From the IMG/VR virus record IMGVR_UViG_3300009376_001725, positions 1 to 23,263 of that record: a stretch of 23,263 nucleotides of DNA. One strand, given 5' to 3'. A program made the translations under genes and the position numbers. The stretch is from a virus. Below are positions 1 to 6,793 of the stretch, in pieces. The notes beneath the pieces are model-generated. The model searched no databases and was not told the DNA's origin. It was given only the letters and a program-made list of their open reading frames with translations. Each line of letters starts with the position of its first letter. Position 1 is the stretch's first letter.

Positions 1-40
1 GGGCAATCATTTCTTTTATTAGTTTTCTAAGAGTTTTCAT
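1..40 (-). CDS. Partial 5' end of an unidentified gene
   Basis: Only the first 13 codons lie in the window; the gene continues beyond base 1. The N-terminus reads MKTLRKLIKEMIA, a basic amphipathic helix resembling the N-termini of other proteins of the same block (for example the helix before LIEQ in the P-loop protein at 3335-4909). The start is the first ATG after the structured RNA element at 62-190. No convincing Shine-Dalgarno sequence precedes it (only weak GUAGA), unlike most genes here. Product unknown; a head-associated protein is a guess from context. Confidence 0.55.
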   Translation of the reverse strand, partial: MKTLRKLIKEMIA

Positions 41-61
41 TATTTTATCTACTATATAAGA

Positions 62-190
62 GGCGGACGACCGGCTAGCTAACTATCCTGCTTGGGGTTG
101 ATAGCGACTTAAGTCGCTGGGAGAAGCACCAGAAAGTAGCGAAATGTAGCTTAACCTATGGTCGACCTGAGATAGGAACGGCCGCCCGCC
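62..190 (-). ncRNA. Candidate structured RNA, about 129 nt, class unknown
   Basis: This lies in a 157-base gap in an otherwise gapless gene array. GC is about 55% (72 of 130 bases at 61-190), well above the flanking genes. Read as minus-strand RNA, 190-179 pairs with 62-73 in a 12-bp uninterrupted helix with two G-U pairs (185/67 and 182/70). The same positions would be C-A mismatches in plus-strand RNA, so the transcript is probably minus-strand, like the genes. Inside are a stem 176-172/159-155 capped by the palindrome GGUCGACC (160-167), a stem 151-147/81-77, a stem 128-124/93-89, and a hairpin 118-113/108-103 with a UUAA loop. GAUAG at 87-83 can pair with either of two CUAUC segments, so alternative folds are possible. 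It may be a cis-regulatory leader of the gene starting at 40 or a free small RNA. Pairings were found by eye. Confidence 0.6.
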
Positions 191-197
191 AAAAAGA

Positions 198-848
198 CTA
201 TTTTTTATTTTTTGAGAATACATTTTTAACCCATTGTTTATTAGCACTTTCTCCGACAATAATAGGAGCGTCTGGTTGGCTATTGCCGACAGCAAGCCCA
301 GCATCTGGAGATGATTTAGCGCTAGATTTTTTTTGTAAAGGTTTGTCTTTCATTGAGACGTTATATGGCGGAGACGAAGGTGCAACAGCATCTTGTCCAG
401 GTATATCACCAGCTATAACTTGGGCGAGCCCGTCTAAAAATCCCTTAAGAGCTACTTTTTCTGCGGGATCTAATTTATCAAAATAAATTTGGAATCTCTC
501 TTGAACGCCCGCATCTTTTAAAGAGTTTCCAGATCTTATCACGTTTATAGATTTAATGATAGATTCTGGCTCTAAAACGTCAGGCAGCTTTTCAGGAACG
601 ACGATTTCAGGTTTTTCTTCTGAAGAAGCTTTTTCAGTAGATGTAGATTTTACTACTACTTTTTCTTCTTCTTCTTCTTCATCGGTAGATTGAGCTTCTT
701 TTTTAGCTCTAAGATTGAGGTCATCTATTTCAGAAGATGTTTTATGTTGTGTTGTTTGTTCTTTTTCTTCTAGCAGCTGAGTGTATAATTCTTTAATAGC
801 TTGCGTTACTGAAGATTTTGTTATTTCGTCTAATTGAGAAAAATTCAT
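198..848 (-). CDS. Acidic hypothetical protein of the structural block
   Basis: A 216-residue protein with no family I recognise. The N-terminal third is helical (MNFSQLDEITKSS...), followed by a strongly acidic low-complexity stretch with a run of Glu, a more ordered middle part (residues about 95-145) that looks helical, and a basic Ser/Pro-rich tail ending in KNKK. I chose ATG at 848 rather than the in-frame ATG at 860. A GGAG site (855-858) lies 6 bases before 848, the 860 codon overlaps that site, and the 848 start forms a TAATG junction with the stop of the 56-residue gene upstream. The composition resembles scaffold or head-core proteins of large phages, but that is context only. Confidence 0.8.
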   Translation of the reverse strand: MNFSQLDEITKSSVTQAIKELYTQLLEEKEQTTQHKTSSEIDDLNLRAKKEAQSTDEEEEEEKVVVKSTSTEKASSEEKPEIVVPEKLPDVLEPESIIKSINVIRSGNSLKDAGVQERFQIYFDKLDPAEKVALKGFLDGLAQVIAGDIPGQDAVAPSSPPYNVSMKDKPLQKKSSAKSSPDAGLAVGNSQPDAPIIVGESANKQWVKNVFSKNKK

Positions 849-1018
849 TATTTTCTCCATTTAATACGATTTTGCCATAGTTCTCTAGTGAGAATATTCA
901 GCTTTCTAATAGGATGGTCTTTTTGACCTTCTTGATGTTGAAGCCTTTTCTTTTTAGCTTCGTTCTCTCTTTTTTCTATATCTTTCACGAATTTAGAAAA
1001 ATCGAATTCATCAGCCAT
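848..1018 (-). CDS. Small charged helical protein (56 aa)
   Basis: A 56-residue open frame starting MADEFDFSKFVKDIEKREN and ending RIKWRK. It has a strong GGAGGG site (1024-1029) 5 bases before its ATG, overlaps the upstream gene by 8 bases and ends in a TAATG junction with the next gene. It fills what would otherwise be the only gap between two neighbours, which is good evidence that it is expressed. The protein is highly charged (many Lys and Glu), probably one long helix, with two Trp near the C-terminus. No signal peptide or membrane segment. Function unknown; likely an accessory of the surrounding virion or assembly block. Confidence 0.8.
   Translation of the reverse strand: MADEFDFSKFVKDIEKRENEAKKKRLQHQEGQKDHPIRKLNILTRELWQNRIKWRK
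855..858 (-). promoter_or_regulatory. Ribosome binding site GGAG deciding the start at 848
   Basis: GGAG lies 6 bases before ATG 846-848 and overlaps the competing upstream ATG 858-860, so the shorter reading is favoured. Confidence 0.65.
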
Positions 1019-1427
1019 GATGACCCTCCAATTGGTAATTATATATCTCTAACGACATTATACATTTAGAGCTTAGAGATAAATCATAAGAAACTTCAAG
1101 CAGTTTACCAGTTATGATTTTTTCTTCTTCGTCTAACGTAATAGAAACGCGGTGCTGAAAGAGAGAATTTGGAAAATTAGAATCTATAAATTTAAATTTA
1201 GGCTCATTAGATTCTAGCTCTATAGAAATTTTTGCTTTATCTTTTTGAAAATTTATCTGCAAACAAAAACCAGAATACAAAGCGTCGTTAATTTTTAAAC
1301 TGCATCTTTGTAGTAGGGGCTCTTTTTTTGTCGGAAGCCTCTCTAGAAGAGACTCGCTTATTATCAAGTTGTCTGGATTCGAAAGGACTCTAGACAACTC
1401 TGGATCAGTATCTTGGGGCATAGTCAT
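1011..1427 (-). CDS. Hypothetical protein, beta-rich (138 aa)
   Basis: I do not recognise a family. After about 35 polar residues, the sequence alternates hydrophobic and polar residues (CSLKINDALYSGFCLQINF, then AKISIELES, HRVSITLDE), as expected of a beta-sandwich. There are no signal peptide, membrane span or catalytic motifs. It overlaps the PCD-like gene upstream by 23 bases and the 56-residue gene downstream by 8, so all three are probably translated from one message. ATG codons at 1427 and 1421 compete, and the binding site is weak for both. Its place suggests a small virion component such as a decoration or neck protein, but nothing in the sequence proves that. Confidence 0.7.
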   Translation of the reverse strand: MTMPQDTDPELSRVLSNPDNLIISESLLERLPTKKEPLLQRCSLKINDALYSGFCLQINFQKDKAKISIELESNEPKFKFIDSNFPNSLFQHRVSITLDEEEKIITGKLLEVSYDLSLSSKCIMSLEIYNYQLEGHHG

Positions 1428-1785
1428 TAACGTCTCTGTATATATTGTCAGCCATTTTTGACCATTCCAAATCTATTTCAGTGACATCGTCTAGATCATG
1501 TGTATATACTTCTACGGTGACCTTTGGATAATCTACAATAAATTTACCATGATGAGAAACAGACTCTTGATAGTCTAGCATTTCTAGTAAAAAAGCTTTA
1601 AGAATTTGCGAATTTTCAAATTCATATGTTTTATTCAAGCGGTTTGGACTAGCCACAACTTCCCAATCGTCTCTTTGCGTTGGCTGCACCGGAACTGAAC
1701 AAAACATGCCCATGCTCTCATTCAAAGAAGACCTTGGAGAATCTTCAGTTTCAAAATACTCTTTTAAGACATCTTGAAGGTTCAT
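1405..1785 (-). CDS. Pterin-4a-carbinolamine dehydratase-like (PCD/DCoH fold) protein
   Basis: The C-terminal 75 residues match the PCD pattern: a YEF motif, a helix (ILKAFLLEMLDYQE), His78-His79, a strand with VTVEVYTHD, then T-x-x-D and a final helix. The three active-site His of PCD (His61, His62, His79 in rat) correspond to His78, His79 and His96, with the same 17-residue spacing between the second and third. The usual Pro after HH is Gly. The family dehydrates 4a-hydroxytetrahydrobiopterin or acts as a dimerisation partner. The first 45 residues are extra; they begin MNLQDVLKEYF, close to the start of the acidic protein at 6134-6793. The gene is joined by TAATG to the one upstream. It may be catalytic or a structural reuse of the fold. 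Confidence 0.65.
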   Translation of the reverse strand: MNLQDVLKEYFETEDSPRSSLNESMGMFCSVPVQPTQRDDWEVVASPNRLNKTYEFENSQILKAFLLEMLDYQESVSHHGKFIVDYPKVTVEVYTHDLDDVTEIDLEWSKMADNIYRDVNDYAPRY

Positions 1786-2825
1786 TAAGCTAGCCCTAAA
1801 TCTTGAAGGACCTCAAATTGTTCTGGATCTTCTCTTTCTAAAGTATCCGCAAGTTCTCCCCTAGCTTTAATTTCACTAGAAGATTCTTTCGAAGCTTTGT
1901 CTATGAGTTTTGAAAATTGTTTATCTGGCATTTCTTTAACGTGCTGTACAACCGCAGGCAAAAGAGTTTGAGTTATGTCAGGATTCTTTTTAACTAAATC
2001 TTTCACCACTTTTTTAAGAACATAACTCACAAATGACTGCTCAGATCCTTGTGGCTCTTCTCCGGTAGCGTGCTCGCGATAGAAATAACGAATATAATCC
2101 ATTGCATCTCTTAAATCTTCTGAGGGTACGCTAAAAAGTGGGGCGAGAAAATTCTGCATTAATCTATCGCTAGATACGTTTACTCCTGATGGACCAGCTT
2201 TCCCGTAGTATTTTGCTATGTGTTTGCCCTTTATAGTATCTTTATTAGAGCCTCCAGCGGGTTGTGGATCTTCGTCTTCTAGTTCCCATTCCTCTGGCTC
2301 ATCTTCATCATAATGTTTACCCAGTTTAAACTGAGACCAATCAGAAGGTCCTCGACCTTGTTCTTTTAGCAAACCTTTTAAATATCTTCTTAAGTTTTTA
2401 GTTTCGTCCATTTTTTCAACTGCCTGCGAAGCTTCTTCCGCCTCTTCTTCTTCTTTTTTAGTAGTTACTGTTTCTGGATTGTTTTCATTTTCAATTGCAA
2501 CTTCTAAATCTTTTTTTATCTTCTCGTAGAAAAAAGCGACTTGATCTCTCGGAACTTGCTGCGCAAGGGTGCTAGCAGATCTAGAAAGCTCTTCTACGCC
2601 ATCAGGAATATAATCGGGATCTTCAACTGGCGGACGCTCTACTGTAAGCTGAGTTGCCATTTGATCCAAAGCTTGTATGGGCAAGCTTGGTGGTACTGTG
2701 GTATCTTCAAAATCTTTTTGATCCATTGGATGAGACATATATTCGGAACCGTACTTTTGCCATACGTCTTCGAACAGAATGCTGTCTATCGTTTTTAATA
2801 AGTTGGATCTTTTACTCTTGGGCAT
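1785..2825 (-). CDS. Acidic hypothetical virion-block protein (346 aa)
   Basis: No recognised family. The basic N-terminus (MPKSKRSNLLKTIDSILFED) carries an L-x-E step like others in this block. A Pro-rich segment, a predicted coiled coil (about 95-150) with a Glu run, an acidic loop (DEDEPEEWELEDED) and a helical C-terminal domain (about 215-346) follow. A GGAG site 7 bases before the ATG supports the start, and the gene ends in TAATG with the PCD-like gene. Composition and place suggest a head-core, scaffold or neck component, but homology was not established. Length is typical of large-phage structural accessory proteins. Confidence 0.75.
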   Translation of the reverse strand: MPKSKRSNLLKTIDSILFEDVWQKYGSEYMSHPMDQKDFEDTTVPPSLPIQALDQMATQLTVERPPVEDPDYIPDGVEELSRSASTLAQQVPRDQVAFFYEKIKKDLEVAIENENNPETVTTKKEEEEAEEASQAVEKMDETKNLRRYLKGLLKEQGRGPSDWSQFKLGKHYDEDEPEEWELEDEDPQPAGGSNKDTIKGKHIAKYYGKAGPSGVNVSSDRLMQNFLAPLFSVPSEDLRDAMDYIRYFYREHATGEEPQGSEQSFVSYVLKKVVKDLVKKNPDITQTLLPAVVQHVKEMPDKQFSKLIDKASKESSSEIKARGELADTLEREDPEQFEVLQDLGLA

Positions 2826-2863
2826 AATGACTCCGTGAACATAACTAAGTATGTAGATGAAAG

Positions 2864-3313
2864 CTAATTTACAATATTTGAATATGCGTAAGAAGTACCC
2901 AAAGTTAAGCCAACTCCCAGCACTGCCCCAATTATAAAATAAAGCGTTTGGTTTGCTGGCTTTTGCTTAGTTAATTCCTGGTTTAGAAAATCAATTTGAT
3001 TCTGTCGAATATCTAATCTAGCCGTACATAAATCATTGCAACTTGTTAGCGAAGATTGAAGTACTTCTAATTCAAAAGTATGGCGAGCAGTTAAACTATC
3101 AGTTGCCTCTGATATTCTAAGGTCGCAAGCTGCATTTGCGTGCTCCAACTCTATTATTACTCTAGCGCTAGCTTCTGGATTAAACAGCGTACCACTAAAT
3201 GGTGCGGGATCTCCTTCATTGACGTTAGCGATTAGCTCTTCAGCGTGAGCAGAAACAGGAATGAAAATAAGCTGAAGGCTTATTATTCCCGCAAATATTT
3301 TTTTCATAATCAT
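2864..3313 (-). CDS. Exported coiled-coil protein with C-terminal membrane span; possible spanin-like lysis protein
   Basis: Residues 1-24 form a typical Sec signal peptide: two Lys, a hydrophobic core (IFAGIISLQLIFIPV), and an AHA signal-peptidase-I site before EEL. Residues 55-115 are helical with Cys at three or more positions, probably a periplasmic coiled coil. A hydrophobic segment at about 126-144 (FIIGAVLGVGLTLG) would anchor the C-terminus in the inner membrane. This layout recalls spanins and other lysis accessory proteins, but there is no lipobox, so it is not a classical lipoprotein spanin. ATG codons at 3313 and 3307 compete; no good binding site separates them. Two more small membrane or coiled-coil proteins lie at 4929-5541. 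Confidence 0.7.
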   Translation of the reverse strand: MIMKKIFAGIISLQLIFIPVSAHAEELIANVNEGDPAPFSGTLFNPEASARVIIELEHANAACDLRISEATDSLTARHTFELEVLQSSLTSCNDLCTARLDIRQNQIDFLNQELTKQKPANQTLYFIIGAVLGVGLTLGTSYAYSNIVN

Positions 3314-3334
3314 ATGAAAATATTAAACTTCTAG

Positions 3335-4909
3335 CTACTTAAGTAAACCCGCGAGGCGTTGCCACCTTTCAAGAAGAACATCGTCTTGAGTCTTTTGACT
3401 TCTGGCATTTTCTCCTTTAAGCGTGATTTTCTCAGTTGGATTTGTTCCTTTTCCAAATAAATCACCAGCCCACGGGACTTTTCCATGCTTAGAAGCACCT
3501 CTTACGTTGGGTGGTGCTAAAGTAGTAAGGTAGCTGTCTAAATCTCCACTTGAAACTCCGCTGAAGCCCATTTTGTTAAAAGCAGCAATTATCTTTTCTT
3601 TTTCTTCAGCTTCTAAATCTTCGGGAATTCCGCCACCGGCTGCTTCAACTTCTTCATCAGGAATTTTAGCTTGCTTAACTGCGTATTTTTCCATCCCCTT
3701 CAATGATTTTGCGCCTGTCGCTGATCCCTCAGATTCCTGATCACAGCCCTCGATATCTAAGTGGCCCTTGCCGGATCCAAGAGGTTCGCAAATAGCATTA
3801 CCTATTGGGCGCCCATTAACTTCAACTCCCTCAGGATCAAATGGGTCTGGCGGGTGGTATAAGTGAATTTGATCAAATCCAGCGCCTTCCATTGCTTCGA
3901 GAGCAGCTCCTTTATTTACAAGGTTTCCATCAGCTCCGATCTCTGGACCCGCTTTAAAGATACGGTCAACTTCTTTTTGAGCAACTCGGCGGCCGCCAGT
4001 AGATGCTCTATGAAGATTGGCTATCCTTGTTCTTTCAGCTGGTTGATGAATATATACACCGATTATTTTAAGAGCGTCAAATTCTGGATCTTCTTTCATT
4101 TTTCCAAGAGCTGCAATTCTAGCTGTATCAGCTGTAGACTCTCCAGCTTGATCCGCTAAATAGACTGTGGCATAGGGAGTAGATCCGATTTCTTCAGTGC
4201 TTAACATTCCCTGAAGTTCCGATTTTACATCTTTCATGTATCTGCCAGCGGCGGCTGCTCGAATGCCAAGTGTGGGTGAATCGTCACTTGGGCCCATCAT
4301 TTTATTAACGTCGTCAGATAAACCCTCAACAGGCTTAGAAAAACCTCTAGCTTGTGTAAAGAATGCCTGGGTTTGAGGGAAATTTGCAAATTCTTCTGCG
4401 CCTCCAGACTTTTCAAGTTTATCGAAAGCTGATTTGCTTAAAATATCAGCAACTGAAAACTTTTTGCCAGATTCATTTACATGAAAATATTCTTGAACTA
4501 CGTCGTCAAAATTTTCTCCGGCAGAGACTCTCTTAGAAATTTCTCCATACACTGCAGGTGCCATTTGCTTTGTAGTTATATTTACCATGGCGGCATCTTC
4601 TTCTTGGAAATGCTTGTTTCCTTCGTCTCCAATGTCTTCTAGCCATTTCTCAAAATCTTTCTCGCCAGAAGCTCCTATGAAAGTACCTATATCTTTTTTC
4701 GCAGCTCCCTTTCCGGCCGCTGGTGGTCCATAAAGAACAACAAGAGTAATAGGCTTTCCACCAGCAGACTGAACTTGTTTCGCTAATTCTTCTTGTTCTA
4801 TTAAAATAGCTTCTCTGAGTATTAGCTTAGCAACATCTCTTGCGCGGACTTTTTTAGGGTTAGATTTCTTTTTATTAAAACCGTAAACGTCTTTTAAAGA
4901 ATAGGACAT
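3335..4909 (-). CDS. P-loop kinase (zeta-toxin-like) of the virion block
   Basis: A 524-residue protein. A basic N-terminal helix (residues 20-40) ends in AILIEQEEL, then comes a Walker A motif GPPAAGKG (61-68) preceded by a hydrophobic strand (ITLVVLY). A later strand IIGVYIHQP (282-290), followed by an Arg-rich segment with RASTGGRR (301-308), resembles the P-loop kinases of the zeta-toxin/AAA_33 group, which phosphorylate small molecules. About 200 residues are inserted or appended. The C-terminus is acidic, then Gly-rich, and ends LLERWQRLAGLLK, a motif shared with the protein at 7831-9231. A GGAG site 9 bases upstream supports the ATG. The substrate is unknown, and the position among structural-type genes suggests it may travel in the virion. 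Confidence 0.7.
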   Translation of the reverse strand: MSYSLKDVYGFNKKKSNPKKVRARDVAKLILREAILIEQEELAKQVQSAGGKPITLVVLYGPPAAGKGAAKKDIGTFIGASGEKDFEKWLEDIGDEGNKHFQEEDAAMVNITTKQMAPAVYGEISKRVSAGENFDDVVQEYFHVNESGKKFSVADILSKSAFDKLEKSGGAEEFANFPQTQAFFTQARGFSKPVEGLSDDVNKMMGPSDDSPTLGIRAAAAGRYMKDVKSELQGMLSTEEIGSTPYATVYLADQAGESTADTARIAALGKMKEDPEFDALKIIGVYIHQPAERTRIANLHRASTGGRRVAQKEVDRIFKAGPEIGADGNLVNKGAALEAMEGAGFDQIHLYHPPDPFDPEGVEVNGRPIGNAICEPLGSGKGHLDIEGCDQESEGSATGAKSLKGMEKYAVKQAKIPDEEVEAAGGGIPEDLEAEEKEKIIAAFNKMGFSGVSSGDLDSYLTTLAPPNVRGASKHGKVPWAGDLFGKGTNPTEKITLKGENARSQKTQDDVLLERWQRLAGLLK

Positions 4910-4928
4910 TTAATTTTGCTCCATTAGT

Positions 4929-5363
4929 TCATTTATTATATATGCTTACGCCTGTTAAACTTTTAATCTTCTCAGTAAGAACCTTGGGGTCATCTGCGTA
5001 TTCTTCTAAAAGTTTATCTATTGCTTCTGTTTTTTCTTTCTCTAATGAGCTTCTTTCTTCTTCATATTTTTCTTTAATCTCTTCAACAGTAGAAAAATAA
5101 TTTTTACGAGCTTCATCTCGCTTCTCTAGCTCTTTTTGTTTAGATTCTTCTATTAGATCTAATTCTTTTTCGTAATCTTCTCGAGTTCTATCTAAAACTT
5201 TTTTGAGATCGACTCGCTTCCTAGAGATAATCATTATCAATATAGGGATAGCCATACCCACAAAAAGCTTCCAGTTTTTCTTACACCAAGCCAAAGCTTT
5301 TTTAAGCCATGCTTGAAATGATATCCACCAAAGCGCTGTAGCCATTGTACTAATTATCGCCAT
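4929..5363 (-). CDS. Membrane-anchored coiled-coil protein, inner-spanin-like
   Basis: The N-terminal 25 residues contain aromatic and hydrophobic residues (ALWWISFQAWL). One clear membrane span (about 33-47, LFVGMAIPILIMII) is followed by RKR, and then by a long charged coiled coil (about 50-125, many Glu/Lys). A short C-terminal tail (DDPKVLTEKIKSLTGV) closes it. N-anchor plus coiled coil is the layout of Rz-type inner spanins, although similar proteins of unknown role occur in many phages. The start overlaps the end of the 63-residue membrane protein upstream by 14 bases, so the two are probably coupled. ATG at 5363 is used; the in-frame ATG at 5345 has no binding site. Confidence 0.7.
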   Translation of the reverse strand: MAIISTMATALWWISFQAWLKKALAWCKKNWKLFVGMAIPILIMIISRKRVDLKKVLDRTREDYEKELDLIEESKQKELEKRDEARKNYFSTVEEIKEKYEEERSSLEKEKTEAIDKLLEEYADDPKVLTEKIKSLTGVSIYNK

Positions 5364-5541
5364 GTTTCCAAGCTAAAGCAGCATCGATCACTGATTGTCC
5401 CCCAATGTAGACTATTGCGATCATGCCCCATGTGTCTGAATCTAATCCAGACCAAGTAAGAAGTCCAGTAGCCGTAAGAAAAACTAAAAACTTCCTAGAA
5501 ATTAACTTATTAACTAATTTATCCATAAGTGGTGTCTTCAT
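5350..5541 (-). CDS. Small membrane protein, holin candidate
   Basis: A 63-residue protein with two hydrophobic segments (about 18-31, FLVFLTATGLLTW, and about 38-57, WGMIAIVYIGGQSVIDAALAW) separated by an acidic turn (GLDSD). It has a basic N-terminus and a charged C-terminus. Size and topology fit small holins, and it overlaps a spanin-like gene downstream. No endolysin is visible in the window, so the lysis assignment rests on topology and neighbourhood only. The ribosome binding site AGGAGG at 5548-5553 is the best in the window, suggesting strong translation. Similar two-span proteins are often annotated only as phage membrane proteins. Confidence 0.65.
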   Translation of the reverse strand: MKTPLMDKLVNKLISRKFLVFLTATGLLTWSGLDSDTWGMIAIVYIGGQSVIDAALAWKHGDN

Positions 5542-5547
5542 AAACCA

Positions 5548-5553
5548 CCTCCT
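5548..5553 (-). promoter_or_regulatory. Consensus ribosome binding site AGGAGG
   Basis: A full six-base Shine-Dalgarno sequence lies 6 bases before ATG 5539-5541 of the holin-like gene. Most genes here have only four-base sites, so this gene is probably translated strongly. Confidence 0.7.
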
Positions 5554-5564
5554 ACTTTTAAATA

Positions 5565-5855
5565 TTAGTTTTCGTAGTCTTCATCATCAGTTTTTGTCAT
5601 TGTAAAAGACAAAGCTGATATTTTTTTCTGCTCAGATCCAAAAACAGTCGTATAAAGCACTGCTAAGTCGTCAGCCACTCCTTGAGTTGCACCTAAAACT
5701 AGAGTTAAGCTCATTTGAAGTTCTGTTAACGAAATTTTTATCTTATCTAAATCTTCTTTTACTTCGTTTAATTCTTTGTTGAGAGAATCAACTTCTTTAG
5801 AAAGCCTAACTACGTTTTCGCGAGCCTTATTATCTCTAAACAAAAAATCAAACAT
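5565..5855 (-). CDS. Short coiled-coil hypothetical protein (96 aa)
   Basis: Starts MFDFLFRDNKARENVVRL, then a heptad-like coiled coil over about residues 17-50 (LSKEVDSLNKELNEVKEDLDKIK). A more hydrophobic helix (LTELQMSLTLVLGATQGVADDLAVLY) and a polar acidic tail (TKTDDEDYEN) follow. No family recognised. The ATG directly follows the TAA of the ribbon-helix-helix-like gene, with GGAG upstream, so translation is likely coupled. Small coiled-coil proteins of this form are common in large phages without an assigned role; an oligomeric adaptor is possible. Confidence 0.7.
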   Translation of the reverse strand: MFDFLFRDNKARENVVRLSKEVDSLNKELNEVKEDLDKIKISLTELQMSLTLVLGATQGVADDLAVLYTTVFGSEQKKISALSFTMTKTDDEDYEN

Positions 5856-6137
5856 TTAATCTTCTCCAAAAGTATTGTTGGCTTTAATTTCCTCAAATAT
5901 AGTCTCAGAATCTGAGCTTATAATTTGCTTTGTGCCTACTCTATATTTCTTATTATATTCAAGATTGTCTAAAAGATTATTTAAGTAAGAATCTCCGTCA
6001 ACAATCGAACATGCTAAATGTTCAAAAACTTCTTGCATCGAAAGACCTCTTTCAAAAAGAGACATTCTAAACTCAGCATGAGTACCAGTGGTTAAATTAA
6101 CATGCACAGATTTTCTAGTTTGAAATGGGCTAGTCAC
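5856..6137 (-). CDS. Ribbon-helix-helix-like phage protein (93 aa)
   Basis: Residues 9-60 fit a ribbon-helix-helix pattern: a strand (SVHVNLTTGTH), a helix (AEFRMSLFERG), a turn with LSMQ, and a second helix (EVFEHLACSIVDGD). Such proteins bind DNA as dimers and often act as repressors or are carried as conserved phage proteins of unknown role. The C-terminal 30 residues are polar. Start is GTG at 6137, overlapping the previous stop as GTGA, with GGAG just upstream. Its neighbours look structural rather than regulatory, so a late-gene regulator or a virion DNA-binding protein are both open. Confidence 0.65.
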   Translation of the reverse strand: MTSPFQTRKSVHVNLTTGTHAEFRMSLFERGLSMQEVFEHLACSIVDGDSYLNNLLDNLEYNKKYRVGTKQIISSDSETIFEEIKANNTFGED

Positions 6138-6793
6138 GCTGCTCCGCCCTCTCCACCAGTTGCGCCCACAGAAAGAGGGGGCTGTACTTCTTCTCCGGGA
6201 GAAGAAACTTTACCGTCTACAGGTTTTGCTAACTCTATCCCGTAGCGAGTTTGAAGTATTTCATCGAAAGCAGCAGCAGTTTCTTCAGTATACTTCACCG
6301 CCAACAGCTCTCTAGCTTTATTGTAAAGAATCGACTCCATGTCTAACAAAACATCATAATTTCCAATAAGCCTAGCAACATCAGATGCAAATAAATCTAA
6401 ATCTATATCAGCTTCTGTAGTAACTTCTTCTTCATCTTGCTCAAGCAAAATATTAGAAAGAGATTTTTTCCACCATTTAGACTCTGCGGTAACTTCAGAA
6501 TCAACAACATTAATTTGTGCACTCTTTAGAGCATCCATTTCGAAATCTGAAAGAATTGAATCTATCTGAGCTTCGAACGGCTTGTTTAATCGGACTTCGT
6601 CTCCAGCTTCGATTTCTACTTCTTCTTCTTCTTCCTCTTCTGGAGCTGCTTCTTCTTCAGCTTCAGTATCGCCTTCTTCGTCTGCCGCTTCATCATCTGC
6701 GTTCTCGTCATCGCCAAATAAATCATCTTGCTCAGTCAAAAGAGTGTCAGAATAAAATTTTCTGAAATATTCTTTTAGGTCGTCTCTTTTCAT
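6134..6793 (-). CDS. Highly acidic hypothetical protein of the virion block (219 aa)
   Basis: The N-terminus MKRDDLKEYFRKFYSDTLLTEQDDLF leads into a very acidic segment of about 45 residues (a long Glu/Asp run encoded by repeated TTC/TTCTTC on the plus strand). A folded-looking part with WWKKSLSNILLEQDEEE and a helical region (about 130-190) follow, then a Gly/Pro-rich tail. No family recognised. Two L-x-EQ steps occur, one in the N-terminal helix and one after residue 110, like those in other proteins of this block, possibly processing or targeting signals. It overlaps both neighbours by 4 bases. Confidence 0.75.
   Translation of the reverse strand: MKRDDLKEYFRKFYSDTLLTEQDDLFGDDENADDEAADEEGDTEAEEEAAPEEEEEEEVEIEAGDEVRLNKPFEAQIDSILSDFEMDALKSAQINVVDSEVTAESKWWKKSLSNILLEQDEEEVTTEADIDLDLFASDVARLIGNYDVLLDMESILYNKARELLAVKYTEETAAAFDEILQTRYGIELAKPVDGKVSSPGEEVQPPLSVGATGGEGGAA

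Noticed and set aside
51-60. T4-type late promoter TATAAATA near TATATAGT
   Set aside because: The match is partial and AT-rich sequence makes such matches common; no repeated copy at other module starts was found.
62-190. tRNA, tmRNA, hammerhead or group I intron at the structured element
   Set aside because: No acceptor/T-arm consensus, no CUGANGA plus GAAA core and no group I P-Q-R-S motifs on either strand by eye.
62-190. Rho-independent terminator
   Set aside because: The 12-bp helix encloses over 100 bases and is not followed by a U tract; it is a closing helix, not a terminator hairpin.
83-304. 73-codon minus-strand frame across the RNA element
   Set aside because: It overlaps the end of the gene at 198-848 and the paired RNA region, has no binding site and no protein-like composition.
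2541-2798. Plus-strand frames such as this one and those at 7477-7695 and 8261-8470
   Set aside because: All lie antisense to well-supported genes, show low complexity or mirror codon patterns and have no binding sites.
6600-6720. TTC-rich tract as a microsatellite
   Set aside because: It is coding sequence for the Glu/Asp-rich segment of the acidic protein and is imperfect.
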